Shown here one piece after another: positions 19,216 through 27,009 of a stretch of 64,000 bases of DNA. Under the pieces are notes generated by a model. It ran no database searches and was not told the DNA's origin. It worked only from the letters and a program-made list of their open reading frames with translations. The stretch spans positions 72,001 to 136,000 of the forward strand of contig NZ_OY760055.1 in assembly GCF_963662885.1 (NCBI RefSeq), read 5' to 3'. A program made the translations under genes and the position numbers. Every line of letters starts with the position of its first letter. Position 1 is the first letter of the stretch. Origin of the DNA: an uncultured Pseudodesulfovibrio sp. (GTDB lineage: Bacteria; Desulfobacterota; Desulfovibrionia; Desulfovibrionales; Desulfovibrionaceae).

Positions 19216-20577
19216 ATGTCAAAGCAGATGAAGAACTTCCTGACCGTCGCCGGGATCATCATCCTGGGCGCATTTCTCGTTTTCCTTTACGACTGCATTT
19301 CCGGCCTGTCCGATTTCGCCGGGCGGATCAACCCGGCCCTTGCCCCATGGGTTTTCTGGGGGCTGCTGGCCGTGGTCCTCGCCTCGCTTGCCTGGTGGCT
19401 ATCGCTCGTCCTGCTCCGGCCACGCCCCTTGCTGGTCCATGCCGACCCCACGCCCGAGGAATTGGCCGGGTTCCGGCGCGAGCTGGTCAAGCGGCTGGCC
19501 CGCAACAGGGTGCTCAAGGACTCCGGAGTCGACGTGCGCGACGAGTCCGGCTTGGAACTCGGGCTTGATGTCCTGCGCAAGCGGGCCAATGAGGAGATCC
19601 GCTCCACGGCCAAGCGCGTGTTCATCGGCTCGGCCGTATCCCAGAACGGACGGCTCGATTCCCTGGTGGTCCTGTTTCTCATATCGCGCCTGGCCTGGCG
19701 CATATCCAAGCTGTACGCCCAGCGGCCGCACTACCGCGAACTGGTGAATCTGTACGTGAATATTGCGGCGACCTCGTTTCTGGCCGGTTCCATCGAGGAG
19801 TTCGGCATCGAGGAGTACATCCACGAACTCATGGGCCCGCTGGTGGCCGGTTCCGCCCTGGGCGTCATGCCCGGAGCCGAGGCCGTGGCCTCCACCGTGA
19901 CCAGCTCCATCCTGAGCGGCTCGACCAACGCGCTGCTGGCCATGCGCTGCGGCATCGTGGCCCGCAACTACATGAGCCTGGACCTGGACCGGCGAGGCGC
20001 CATGCGCCGGTCGGCCACACTGGAGGCGGCACGCATGTTCATGTCCATCTCGGGCGAGACCGTGACCCAGGTGACCAAGCTGCTGGTCAAGGGATCGTCC
20101 AGGGCGGTCAAGGGTGGTGCCAAGAAGGCCTTCACCTCTGTGGGCAAGGGCGTGTCCGGGGCCGCAGGGAGTGTCGGGCGCGGGGTGTCCGGCGCGGCCG
20201 GGGCCGTTGGCAACGGAGCCAGGAACGTGGGCCGGAGCGCGCAGAACGTCGGGCGTGGAGCAAAGGATATCGGGCGCGGAGTCGCTGATTCCGCCCGCGC
20301 GGTAGTGGACGGTGTGGACCGTACTCTGGACAGGGTCGTGGACGGCACGACCGGCGCGGCGAAGCAGTCCGTCCGCAAGGTCCGCGATGCGGCTGACGGT
20401 GCCGGGCGGCTGGCCAAAAAGGCGGGGCGTACCGTGACCGGCGCGGCCGGTTCGGCCAAGGGCGCTCTTCGTTCCACGGGCAAGTCCGTGGAAAAGGGCG
20501 TGCGTTCGGTGCGCGACACGCTGCTGCGCCGAAAGAAAAAGCCGAAACAGTCTGAGGAGCCGCGGGAAGACGGCTAG
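19216..20577 (+). CDS. DUF697 membrane protein with long basic Gly/Ala tail
   Basis: A 453-residue protein; ATG 19216 follows GGAGG. Two transmembrane segments lie at about 9-30 and 42-66. A DUF697 (YcjF-like) domain lies at about 140-290: FIGSAVSQNGRLDSLVVLFL, YVNIAATSFLAGSIEEFGIE, ASTVTSSILSGSTNALLAMR. The last 150 residues are low complexity, with repeats such as GVSGAAGSVGRG, GARNVGRSAQNVGRG and AKDIGRGVADSARAV. They end in a lysine/arginine cluster (LLRRKKKPKQ). The tail suggests nucleic-acid, membrane or cell-wall contact. Its stop overlaps that of the convergent NlpC/P60 gene. Confidence 0.75.
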   Translation: MSKQMKNFLTVAGIIILGAFLVFLYDCISGLSDFAGRINPALAPWVFWGLLAVVLASLAWWLSLVLLRPRPLLVHADPTPEELAGFRRELVKRLARNRVLKDSGVDVRDESGLELGLDVLRKRANEEIRSTAKRVFIGSAVSQNGRLDSLVVLFLISRLAWRISKLYAQRPHYRELVNLYVNIAATSFLAGSIEEFGIEEYIHELMGPLVAGSALGVMPGAEAVASTVTSSILSGSTNALLAMRCGIVARNYMSLDLDRRGAMRRSATLEAARMFMSISGETVTQVTKLLVKGSSRAVKGGAKKAFTSVGKGVSGAAGSVGRGVSGAAGAVGNGARNVGRSAQNVGRGAKDIGRGVADSARAVVDGVDRTLDRVVDGTTGAAKQSVRKVRDAADGAGRLAKKAGRTVTGAAGSAKGALRSTGKSVEKGVRSVRDTLLRRKKKPKQSEEPREDG

Positions 20578-21086
20578 AGCACGCGCCGCGCGCTCAGGTA
20601 ATGTTCCATCCAGAAGGGCGAATTGAGGCTCGATTCCATGACCCGTTTACCGGCGCTGGGCGAATGCACGAACGTGCCGCGCTCGGTGACGATGCCCACG
20701 TGCAGGGACTTGCCGTCCTTGTCCACCTGGTGGAAGACGATGTCGCCGGGGCGAATGTCGGCGCGCTGAACCGGGCTGCCCGCGCCAAGCTGTTGCCAGG
20801 ATATGCGTGGCAGGTCCACGCCGTTTTGGTGGTATACGTACCAGATGAACCCGGAGCAGTCGAAGCCGGTCCTGGGTGAGTACCCGCCCCATTTGTACGG
20901 AGTGCCGACCAGCGAACGGGCCAGCCGGATGACCTTGGCGGCCACGGGCGCGGCAGGCGCGGGACGGACCGACGTTTCAGGCGGGGGCGGGCTGACCGGC
21001 CCGGTGGCGGCGCAGGCGCAGAGCAGGAGTGCACAGACCCCGAGCCCGAGCGCGGGAAACGGTCTGTACCTCCTGTCTGGCCGCAT
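20574..21086 (-). CDS. NlpC/P60 family cell-wall peptidase, lipoprotein
   Basis: A peptidoglycan endopeptidase of about 170 residues anchored as a lipoprotein (ALGLGVCALLLCACAA, lipobox LCAC). The catalytic domain covers about residues 50-170. The nucleophile is Cys in GFDCSGFIWYVYHQNGV, the His is in SLHVGIVTERG, and a third polar residue is in FVHSPSAGKRV. GTPYKWGG and RPGDIVFHQ are further family marks. It starts ten bases after the BON-protein stop, so the two genes form an operon acting in the periplasm. Confidence 0.9.
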   Translation of the reverse strand: MRPDRRYRPFPALGLGVCALLLCACAATGPVSPPPPETSVRPAPAAPVAAKVIRLARSLVGTPYKWGGYSPRTGFDCSGFIWYVYHQNGVDLPRISWQQLGAGSPVQRADIRPGDIVFHQVDKDGKSLHVGIVTERGTFVHSPSAGKRVMESSLNSPFWMEHYLSARRVL

Positions 21087-21095
21087 GGTCGCCCT

Positions 21096-21656
21096 CTATC
21101 CGCGCTTGATGCGCAGGTAGGACTTGACCGAACGCACGCCTTCCACGGACTTGGCGTGGGCAATGATCTTGTCCCGTTCCGCCGAGGAACCGACGATACC
21201 GAGCAGGACCACGTTGCACTGCACGGTCTTGATCTCCACGTTGGTGGACCAGATGTCCTTGTCCTGTACGAGCAGGTTTTTGACCTTGGCGTAGAGTTCC
21301 AGATTGTCGGTGGTGCCGCACGAGTCGTTGGCCTTTTTGGGCAGCAGGTAGGTGGTCACCGAGCGCACGCCTTTCACGGACTTGGCGATCTGGACCGCCC
21401 GATCCACCTGGGCGCGGGATTCGTATTCACCCACGATGTAGACCAGTCCTTCATAGCTGGATGCGTCGAAGTCCATGTATTTGACCAGATCATCGGCCAA
21501 AAAGTCCTTCTCGATGAGGAAGGCGATCTTCTCATCGCTGGCGTAGTCACCCACGTTGCGCTCTTCCACAGCCACGTCGTAGACCGTGCAGCCGTTGGCG
21601 AACAGGCCCACGGCCAGAAGCATAAGAATCGAGAATATCAGTTTGTTACGATGCAT
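21096..21656 (-). CDS. BON-domain lipoprotein
   Basis: A 186-residue lipoprotein (MHRNKLIFSILMLLAVGLFA, lipobox NGC) with two BON domains. The first ends QIAKSVKGVRSVTTYLLPKK and the second AHAKSVEGVRSVKSYLRIKR, the typical VxSVxxxL pattern. It resembles the OsmY/DolP (YraP) class that binds phospholipid at the outer membrane. GGGGGAG precedes ATG 21656; the longer open frame to 21860 is rejected. It is first in an operon with the NlpC/P60 peptidase, which fits an envelope-maintenance role. Confidence 0.85.
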   Translation of the reverse strand: MHRNKLIFSILMLLAVGLFANGCTVYDVAVEERNVGDYASDEKIAFLIEKDFLADDLVKYMDFDASSYEGLVYIVGEYESRAQVDRAVQIAKSVKGVRSVTTYLLPKKANDSCGTTDNLELYAKVKNLLVQDKDIWSTNVEIKTVQCNVVLLGIVGSSAERDKIIAHAKSVEGVRSVKSYLRIKRG

Positions 21657-21792
21657 GAAACTCCCCCTGAGTTTTTCTAGAGTATCTCTATATACCGGTT
21701 TTGCGCTTCGGAGGCAACAATGTCCCCACGGCCCATTGACCCGCTGCGCGTCTTTGCCCATACTCCGGTTCATTGCCCTTGGAGGTGGCGCT

Positions 21793-22215
21793 ATGCAACG
21801 AATCCGGTATATTTTCATGTTCATTCTGGTCGGGCTGATCCTGGTTGGCTGCGGCCCCAAACGGCCCGTTCTCTATCCCAATGCGCATCTGGACGAAGTG
21901 GGCATGCAGGTGGCCCAGGCCGACATCGACGACTGCATCATGAAGGCCGAAGCGGCCGGTGCCAATGCAACCGACTCGGGCGCGGCCGCCGGAAACGTGG
22001 CCAAGTCAGGCGCTATCGGCGCGGCAGCCGGTGCGGTCTTCGGCGCGATCATGGGCAACAGCGTGGGCCGGGCAGCGGCCGCAGCGGGCGGAGCCGCCGC
22101 AGCCGGGAGCGCGGTCAACGAGGGGTTCAAGTCCGGGGATCCGACAACCATTCACCAGAATTTCGTCAACCGGTGCCTGCGTGAAAAGGGCTATGACGTC
22201 ATCGGCTGGAAATAG
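21793..22215 (+). CDS. Glycine-zipper lipoprotein
   Basis: A 140-residue lipoprotein (QRIRYIFMFILVGLILVGCG). Its middle is an Ala/Gly-zipper segment: GAIGAAAGAVFGAIMGNSVG and AAAAAGGAAAAGSAVNEGFK. It ends FVNRCLREKGYDVIGWK, the usual C-terminus of this outer-membrane lipoprotein type. GGAGGTGG precedes ATG 21793. The downstream gene starts ten bases later; both are probably envelope lipoproteins of one operon. Confidence 0.8.
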   Translation: MQRIRYIFMFILVGLILVGCGPKRPVLYPNAHLDEVGMQVAQADIDDCIMKAEAAGANATDSGAAAGNVAKSGAIGAAAGAVFGAIMGNSVGRAAAAAGGAAAAGSAVNEGFKSGDPTTIHQNFVNRCLREKGYDVIGWK

Positions 22216-22224
22216 GAGAAGATC

Positions 22225-22761
22225 ATGAAACGTCTGCTTTTGCTTATCCCGCTGATGCTCATTCTGGCCGCCTGCGCCGTCAAAGGCCCGCTGGCCGAAG
22301 ACCGGCAAGGCAATGTGGTCACCTTTGCCCGGCCCGATACCGGCAACACCGTGACCGTGACGCTGAGTCCGGAGCTGACCTATGACAAGCGCGTGCACCG
22401 CAAGTTCATGGGCGCGACCATCGAGGGGTGGCTTTACCGCGCTGAAGACGGCACTTCGGTACTGGTCTCCAGCATGGACAGGGCCAAGTTTGAAGACCTC
22501 ATCGGGCGGACCATCGACGCGCCGAGGACCGGGGTCAGGGTTTACCCGCCGCAGACGTCCTGGTTACCCCGGCTCTGCCAGCTGGTCCGGGCCTATGTGG
22601 TCTCTCTGGACAGCGATGTGGTTTCCGCGGTCAAGTTCGGGCCGCGTCCCGAGGGCGAGTGCGACGGTCTGGTGGACAATGACGAATACATGGTCGCGCA
22701 TCTGAATGAGGTGGCCGAGTTCGACCGCCGGGCCGAACAGGAGATCCGCATAGACCGGTAG
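22225..22761 (+). CDS. Putative lipoprotein of unknown function
   Basis: A 178-residue lipoprotein (MKRLLLLIPLMLILAACAVK, lipobox LAAC) with the ribosome binding site AGGAG. The body has LSPELTYDKRVHRKFMGATI and a two-cysteine region (LCQLVRAYVV, GECDGLVDNDEYM). It is paired with the glycine-zipper lipoprotein upstream. No family was recognised. Confidence 0.65.
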   Translation: MKRLLLLIPLMLILAACAVKGPLAEDRQGNVVTFARPDTGNTVTVTLSPELTYDKRVHRKFMGATIEGWLYRAEDGTSVLVSSMDRAKFEDLIGRTIDAPRTGVRVYPPQTSWLPRLCQLVRAYVVSLDSDVVSAVKFGPRPEGECDGLVDNDEYMVAHLNEVAEFDRRAEQEIRIDR

Positions 22762-22765
22762 GGGA

Positions 22766-23674
22766 TTAGTCGAAGAGCAGGCCGAGGGTCTTTTGCAGGG
22801 CTTCCCGGTCCACCTCCCAGGCTCCGGACCAGGCCGGTCCCAGGCTGATGGTCCGCTCTCCGGCATGCAGGGCGTAGCAGTGCAAACGCATGCTCGTGCG
22901 TGATTTTGCCGGTCCGCCCTTGCCATATTTTTTGTCCCCGACAACCGCATGTCCGCGCGAGGCGAGCTGCACCCGTATCTGGTGTGTGCGTCCGGTGAGC
23001 AGCCGCACGGCCAGCAATGACCGCTCCCGGCTTGTCTTCAGCGCGTTGACCCGCGCCAACGCGGTCTTGCCCGAGCCGGTGCGGACCTTTTCCCTGCCCG
23101 GTGCGCCGCGTTTCTCCATGACGTCTTCCAGCAACGCGCCGTCCGGCTCGTCCCAGCGTCCTTCCACCCAGGCCAGGTAGACTTTGGCCACGCCGTTTGA
23201 CGCGAACAAATCATTGAGTTCGCGCAGGGCCTCGTAGCTCTTGGCGGCCAACAGCAGGCCCGAGGTGTCGCGGTCCAGTCGGTGGGCCAGGGTGGGCATG
23301 AACGCGGCATCACGATACTTGGCCCGGAGTCTCGCCGTGACCGAGTCGGTCACCCCGTCGCCGCCATGGGCAGCCAGTCCGGCGGGCTTTGCCACGGCCA
23401 GCAATTCATTGTCTTCATAGGCCACCTTCAGGTCGCCCGCTTCCGACACCTGTTTGGACTCGCCGGGCGTATAGGGCGGGATGCGCACGGTCTGCCCGGT
23501 CTCGATACGGTCGAAAGGCTTTTTGCGGCCCTTGTCCACGCGTACCTGGCCTGTGCGGATCCATTTCTGGATGGCGGAGCGCGGTACATCACCGGTCAGA
23601 CGCCGCTCCAGGAACTGCAACAGCTTCTGGCCCGACTCGGCCTGCGTAACGATAACGAATTGTGTTTCCGGCAT
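22766..23674 (-). CDS. RluA/RluD-family rRNA pseudouridine synthase
   Basis: Isomerises uridine to pseudouridine in rRNA or tRNA. From ATG 23674 it has 302 residues: an N-terminal S4 RNA-binding domain (LLQFLERRLTGDVPRSAIQK, RTGQVRVDKGRKKPFDRIET) and a catalytic domain with the Asp motif LAHRLDRDTSGLLLAAKS. It ends with the TGRTHQIRVQLASRGHAVVG block. The frame stays open upstream to 23917 through a REP-like repeat, but those residues match the repeat, not the family. RluC or RluD cannot be told apart by eye. Confidence 0.9.
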   Translation of the reverse strand: MPETQFVIVTQAESGQKLLQFLERRLTGDVPRSAIQKWIRTGQVRVDKGRKKPFDRIETGQTVRIPPYTPGESKQVSEAGDLKVAYEDNELLAVAKPAGLAAHGGDGVTDSVTARLRAKYRDAAFMPTLAHRLDRDTSGLLLAAKSYEALRELNDLFASNGVAKVYLAWVEGRWDEPDGALLEDVMEKRGAPGREKVRTGSGKTALARVNALKTSRERSLLAVRLLTGRTHQIRVQLASRGHAVVGDKKYGKGGPAKSRTSMRLHCYALHAGERTISLGPAWSGAWEVDREALQKTLGLLFD

Positions 23675-23682
23675 GGTGGGGT

Positions 23683-23760
23683 GGTGTCTCCGGCGGCCGG
23701 GGGAAGGGGAAGGAAAACCCTTTGAAAAGGGCTTTTCCTTCCCCTTCCCCCGGACCCCCA
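23683..23760. repeat. REP-like intergenic repeat, copy B
   Basis: Contains CCGGCGGCCGGGGGAAGGGG and ACCCTTTGAAAAGGGC followed by an inverted CCTTCCCCTTCCCCC. It is homologous to the reverse complement of 13580-13658. It lies between the pseudouridine synthase start and the ydbL-like gene. Confidence 0.6.
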
Positions 23761-23825
23761 TCCCCATCCTTTCCGAAACTTTTTGGGTCGCTTCGCGAAG
23801 GGGAGGGGGGCGGAATGTGGGATTG

Positions 23826-24188
23826 TTACTTTTTGTACCAGGTACCGTCGGGCTTTTGCAGCCAGGTACCGGCCGGGACCTGTTGGGCGACCTGGGACGC
23901 GCGGCGTTGGCCAACAAGATCGGGAGTGGTGTTGGTCTTCTTGGCGATGGCTGCGAAGACCGTGGCCCGGTCCTTGTTTTCGGCGGCTACCACGTCGGCC
24001 TGTTTCTGCGGGCCACGGAACTCCAGAAAGCCCTGGTTGTTTTCGCCCACGGTGCCGTCCGCCAGCAGTGCGGCCACAACGGGCTTGCGGGCTATGAACC
24101 GGTCCTTGAGCGATCCGGCCAGGGCGGCGCTGGCCGCCAGCCCGAGGACAAGGGTGAATATCAGGATCAGTCGTGTCTTATTGCGCAT
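23826..24188 (-). CDS. ydbL: YdbL-like DUF1318 periplasmic protein
   Basis: A 120-residue exported protein (signal peptide RNKTRLILIFTLVLGLAASA, cleaved at ALAGS). The DUF1318 pattern is NNQGFLEFRGPQKQADVVAA, ENKDRATVFAAIAKKTNT and VPAGTWLQKPDGTWYKK. It is last in the ydbH-ynbE-ydbL order and overlaps the ynbE-like gene by 11 bases. In E. coli this protein helps the YdbH-YnbE lipid-transport pair assemble; that role is inferred from the operon. Confidence 0.87.
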   Translation of the reverse strand: MRNKTRLILIFTLVLGLAASAALAGSLKDRFIARKPVVAALLADGTVGENNQGFLEFRGPQKQADVVAAENKDRATVFAAIAKKTNTTPDLVGQRRASQVAQQVPAGTWLQKPDGTWYKK

Positions 24189-24387
24189 TGGTCGCCTCCG
24201 GTGCGGCTGGGGCTTCATCGACGTCGGAGAAGAAATCGTCCAGCGCCCGGTCGACCCGGACGTTCACGTCGATGGTGATGTGGATGGGCTTGACCTCAAC
24301 CGGGGCCACCTCCACCTTGTGGCTGGTGGAACAGCCAAAGGCGAAGAGCAGCAGGAGGCAGGCCGTCGCGGCTACAGAGTGTTTCAT
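24178..24387 (-). CDS. ynbE: YnbE-like lipoprotein
   Basis: A 69-residue lipoprotein (MKHSVAATACLLLLFAFGCS, lipobox FGC). The family core follows: KPIHITIDVNVRVDRALDDF. In E. coli, YnbE pairs with the C-terminus of YdbH to form an intermembrane bridge. It lies 12 bases after the YdbH-like gene and overlaps ydbL. The C-terminal SDVDEAPAAPEATNAQ is a short acidic tail. Confidence 0.85.
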   Translation of the reverse strand: MKHSVAATACLLLLFAFGCSTSHKVEVAPVEVKPIHITIDVNVRVDRALDDFFSDVDEAPAAPEATNAQ

Positions 24388-24399
24388 GGCATGTTCTCC

Positions 24400-26787
24400 C
24401 TATTCGATCATGCTTGTGATGTCTTTATACAGCAAAATCCGATCCAGCGGTACGCTGAAATTCACGTCCAGGCGCAGTCCCTGGAAGTTGGAGCCCTTGA
24501 CGTCGCCGGTCACGCGGATGAATCCGCCGAACTCCCGCTTGTACACGAAGGGCAGGGTCGAGGCGGGCTTGCCGTCCACGGACAGCCGCACCAGCAGGTC
24601 CTCGCCCACAGTGTCCGCCTTGATGCGGACCCACTTGTAGTCGAAGTCCCGGACCGCCTCACGGGCCAGCTCCAACTGGCCGCGCTCGGGCGTCCCCTCG
24701 GGGATGGCGTCCACCAGATCCTGCATTGCCTCGACCCGGATGGTACCGCCTTCGCCCGGCGTGGAGTGCAAAAATCCGCCGTTGAACGAAATTTTCCCGT
24801 TCTTCCAGGCCACGGGCAGTTCGCCCGACAGCGCAGCCTCGCCCTGGGCCTTGGCCAGACTGAGCTGTCCGAGAATCTCCGAGAGCCTGAGTTCGGAACA
24901 GAACAGGGTGACCGCGTACTCGTTGGATTGAGGCTCGATGCGGAAGGCCTTGCTCGACACATGCCCGCCGCACCATTTGAAACCGGCCTGTTCCACGAGG
25001 ATGGAGCCCATGGACTCCAGCTGGTAGACGACCCGTCCTTGGGTCAGTGCGATGTCGCCCGCCTTGAGCGAGTCGAAGGACAACGTCTGGGCCGGGGCGC
25101 TCCGCAGGGTGAACAGGTCCGGGGTGTAGTAGGACAGGTCGATACCGTCAACAACCGTATTCCCCTCGTTCATGGTCAGCCTGCCGTGGGTCAGGAAGAC
25201 GCCCAACCGGCTGTTCACGCCGCGCACGTCCACCGTGATGCCCCCGTCCGCCTTGAGCGTGCCGAACAGCGTTATGCCCTTGAGTCCGGGCGCAAGGGTG
25301 GCCGGATCGAATGTCTCAGGCAGCGTGTAGCCGGCCACCTTGAAGGACAGGTCGGACTCGTTGCGGACCATGGAGGACCGCCCGGAAAAAGGCACGCGCA
25401 GGCCGGGCAGCAGCTCGGTGTACAGGGTGCCGCCAAAGGTCAGGTCCGTGCCTTCCTGGCGTATGCTGGCCCGGACATTGCCGAGTTTGCGCTTGTCCAG
25501 CCCGAGGCCGGACAGATTGATGGTCCCTTGCGTGTTCGTCTTGGGTGCGGGCCACTTGAGCGGCAGGGTCAGGCGCATGGGGCCGGAGGAGAAACCGATA
25601 TTGTCCAAGGCCGCACTTCGCGTGCCGCAGTTCAGGACCACGTTGGCCGATTCGAGGCTTGCGTCGCCCTGCATGGAAAAGATGAACCCGTTGAGCCTGA
25701 TAGTCCGGCCCGCGGCCTGGACCGTCAGTTTGTTCGGATTGGCCGCCGTGAAGGAGACGTCCCACAGCCCGCTGCCGTCCTCCTTGCGCGCGGCGTCGAG
25801 TCGGCCGCCCATTTCCACTCCGGCCCCGGCCACGGAGAACTGGGCGGAAAGTTCGTTCTCTCCGAGCCTGCCCGCCGGGATGACCAGCGATGCCGGATAC
25901 GGCTCGGCTACGGCCACACGGTTCATGGAGAAACGGATTTCCCGCTCCTCAAGGCGTCCCTTGATGTCAATTGCCGCGCCTTGGGCCAGCTCCACCCCGA
26001 GGGCGCGCAAATCGCCCTCGGACAGGGACAGGGAAAAATCGGCGACCGCGTTCGCCGGGTCTGTCAGGTTCACCCTGGCTGTGGCCTTCACTGCGGCGGT
26101 CCCTTCCATGGGCAATGGAAGGAAATCGTTGAGCGCGCCCACTCTGAATGCCTCGGTCGTTACCGCGAGCGACAGATCGTTAAGGGTCGGTCCCAGAGTA
26201 CCTTCCACATGTACGGGCTGATCGCGCGGGGTCAGGTCGGCGGAAAAGCCCACGGTTTCTCCCGGGGTGATGTCCGCATTGATGGGTACGGTGACCGTGC
26301 GCCCCATGATCTCGCAGTCCAGGAGCGCGTCACGCAGGGTCAGCTTGTTCAGCGGTAGGGCGGGGACAGGCGCGTTTTGCGCGGTGTCGTCGTTGTTGGA
26401 TGCGGGCAGCATGTCGAGCACGGGCAGCCGGAATCGCTCGCCGTCAAATGAGCAGGCCAGATGCAAGCCGTCCAGCCTGACGGCATTGACCCGCCCGGCC
26501 TTGAGCGAGGCCGGAGTGTAGCTGACGTGCACGTTGGCCAGGGTCAGTCCGTCGGCTTTGTCGCCCAGTCGGACCGGGCCGATATCGGCGGAAAACAACC
26601 CGGCGTTGCGCACATGAAATTCGGTCAGGCGTAATCCCATATCCGCAGCCAGTTCCGGCACCAGCCGTTCCAGATACCCCGGCGTCCAGACCGTCAGCCA
26701 CCAGCCGACTGCCAGAACCGCCGCCAATATCCACGGTGAGACCAGCACGGTCCATTTCAGGATTGTTTTGCCAGGGGATTTTGCCAT
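24400..26787 (-). CDS. ydbH: YdbH-family (AsmA-like) intermembrane lipid-transport protein
   Basis: A 795-residue envelope-spanning protein. One N-terminal membrane anchor (ILKWTVLVSPWILAAVLAVG) is followed by a long repeated beta structure of the AsmA/TamB/YhdP/YdbH type (LTLANVHVSYTPASLKAGRV, AVRDFDYKWVRIKADTVGED, VTGDVKGSNFQGLRLDVNFS). It is proposed to carry phospholipid from the inner to the outer membrane. E. coli YdbH is close to 880 residues, so this is slightly shorter. Downstream ynbE and ydbL complete the conserved operon. The family call rests on fold pattern plus the operon order. Confidence 0.83.
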   Translation of the reverse strand: MAKSPGKTILKWTVLVSPWILAAVLAVGWWLTVWTPGYLERLVPELAADMGLRLTEFHVRNAGLFSADIGPVRLGDKADGLTLANVHVSYTPASLKAGRVNAVRLDGLHLACSFDGERFRLPVLDMLPASNNDDTAQNAPVPALPLNKLTLRDALLDCEIMGRTVTVPINADITPGETVGFSADLTPRDQPVHVEGTLGPTLNDLSLAVTTEAFRVGALNDFLPLPMEGTAAVKATARVNLTDPANAVADFSLSLSEGDLRALGVELAQGAAIDIKGRLEEREIRFSMNRVAVAEPYPASLVIPAGRLGENELSAQFSVAGAGVEMGGRLDAARKEDGSGLWDVSFTAANPNKLTVQAAGRTIRLNGFIFSMQGDASLESANVVLNCGTRSAALDNIGFSSGPMRLTLPLKWPAPKTNTQGTINLSGLGLDKRKLGNVRASIRQEGTDLTFGGTLYTELLPGLRVPFSGRSSMVRNESDLSFKVAGYTLPETFDPATLAPGLKGITLFGTLKADGGITVDVRGVNSRLGVFLTHGRLTMNEGNTVVDGIDLSYYTPDLFTLRSAPAQTLSFDSLKAGDIALTQGRVVYQLESMGSILVEQAGFKWCGGHVSSKAFRIEPQSNEYAVTLFCSELRLSEILGQLSLAKAQGEAALSGELPVAWKNGKISFNGGFLHSTPGEGGTIRVEAMQDLVDAIPEGTPERGQLELAREAVRDFDYKWVRIKADTVGEDLLVRLSVDGKPASTLPFVYKREFGGFIRVTGDVKGSNFQGLRLDVNFSVPLDRILLYKDITSMIE

Positions 26788-26893
26788 GCCTCATTCATAC
26801 AAGCCCCGGTTACCCATTGGCAAGGGAATGACGCCGTCCCATTTTTATTCCTCCGGAACCCGCCTCCATCGGTTTGGGGGCAGAGAAAAAAAA

Positions 26894-26923
26894 GACCTCC
26901 GACTCGGCAATGAGTCGGAGGTC
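26894..26923 (-). terminator. Terminator of the dctPQM operon
   Basis: GACCTCCGACTC and GAGTCGGAGGTC form a perfect 12-bp stem around a six-base loop. Eight T follow on the leftward transcript. It lies 87 bp after the dctM stop, with no gene between. Confidence 0.88.
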
Positions 26924-27009
26924 CGTATCCTTCATTCTTCAGCACTGATTCCGGTGCGCGGCGTTCAGAAGAGGCTGCTCGCGGTACCCGAATTTTGTGG
27001 GCCCGGTTG

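Noticed and set aside
22766..23917. N-terminal extension of the pseudouridine synthase to 23917
   Set aside because: The extra residues come from the REP-like repeat and do not resemble the family; the S4 domain begins at the ATG at 23674.
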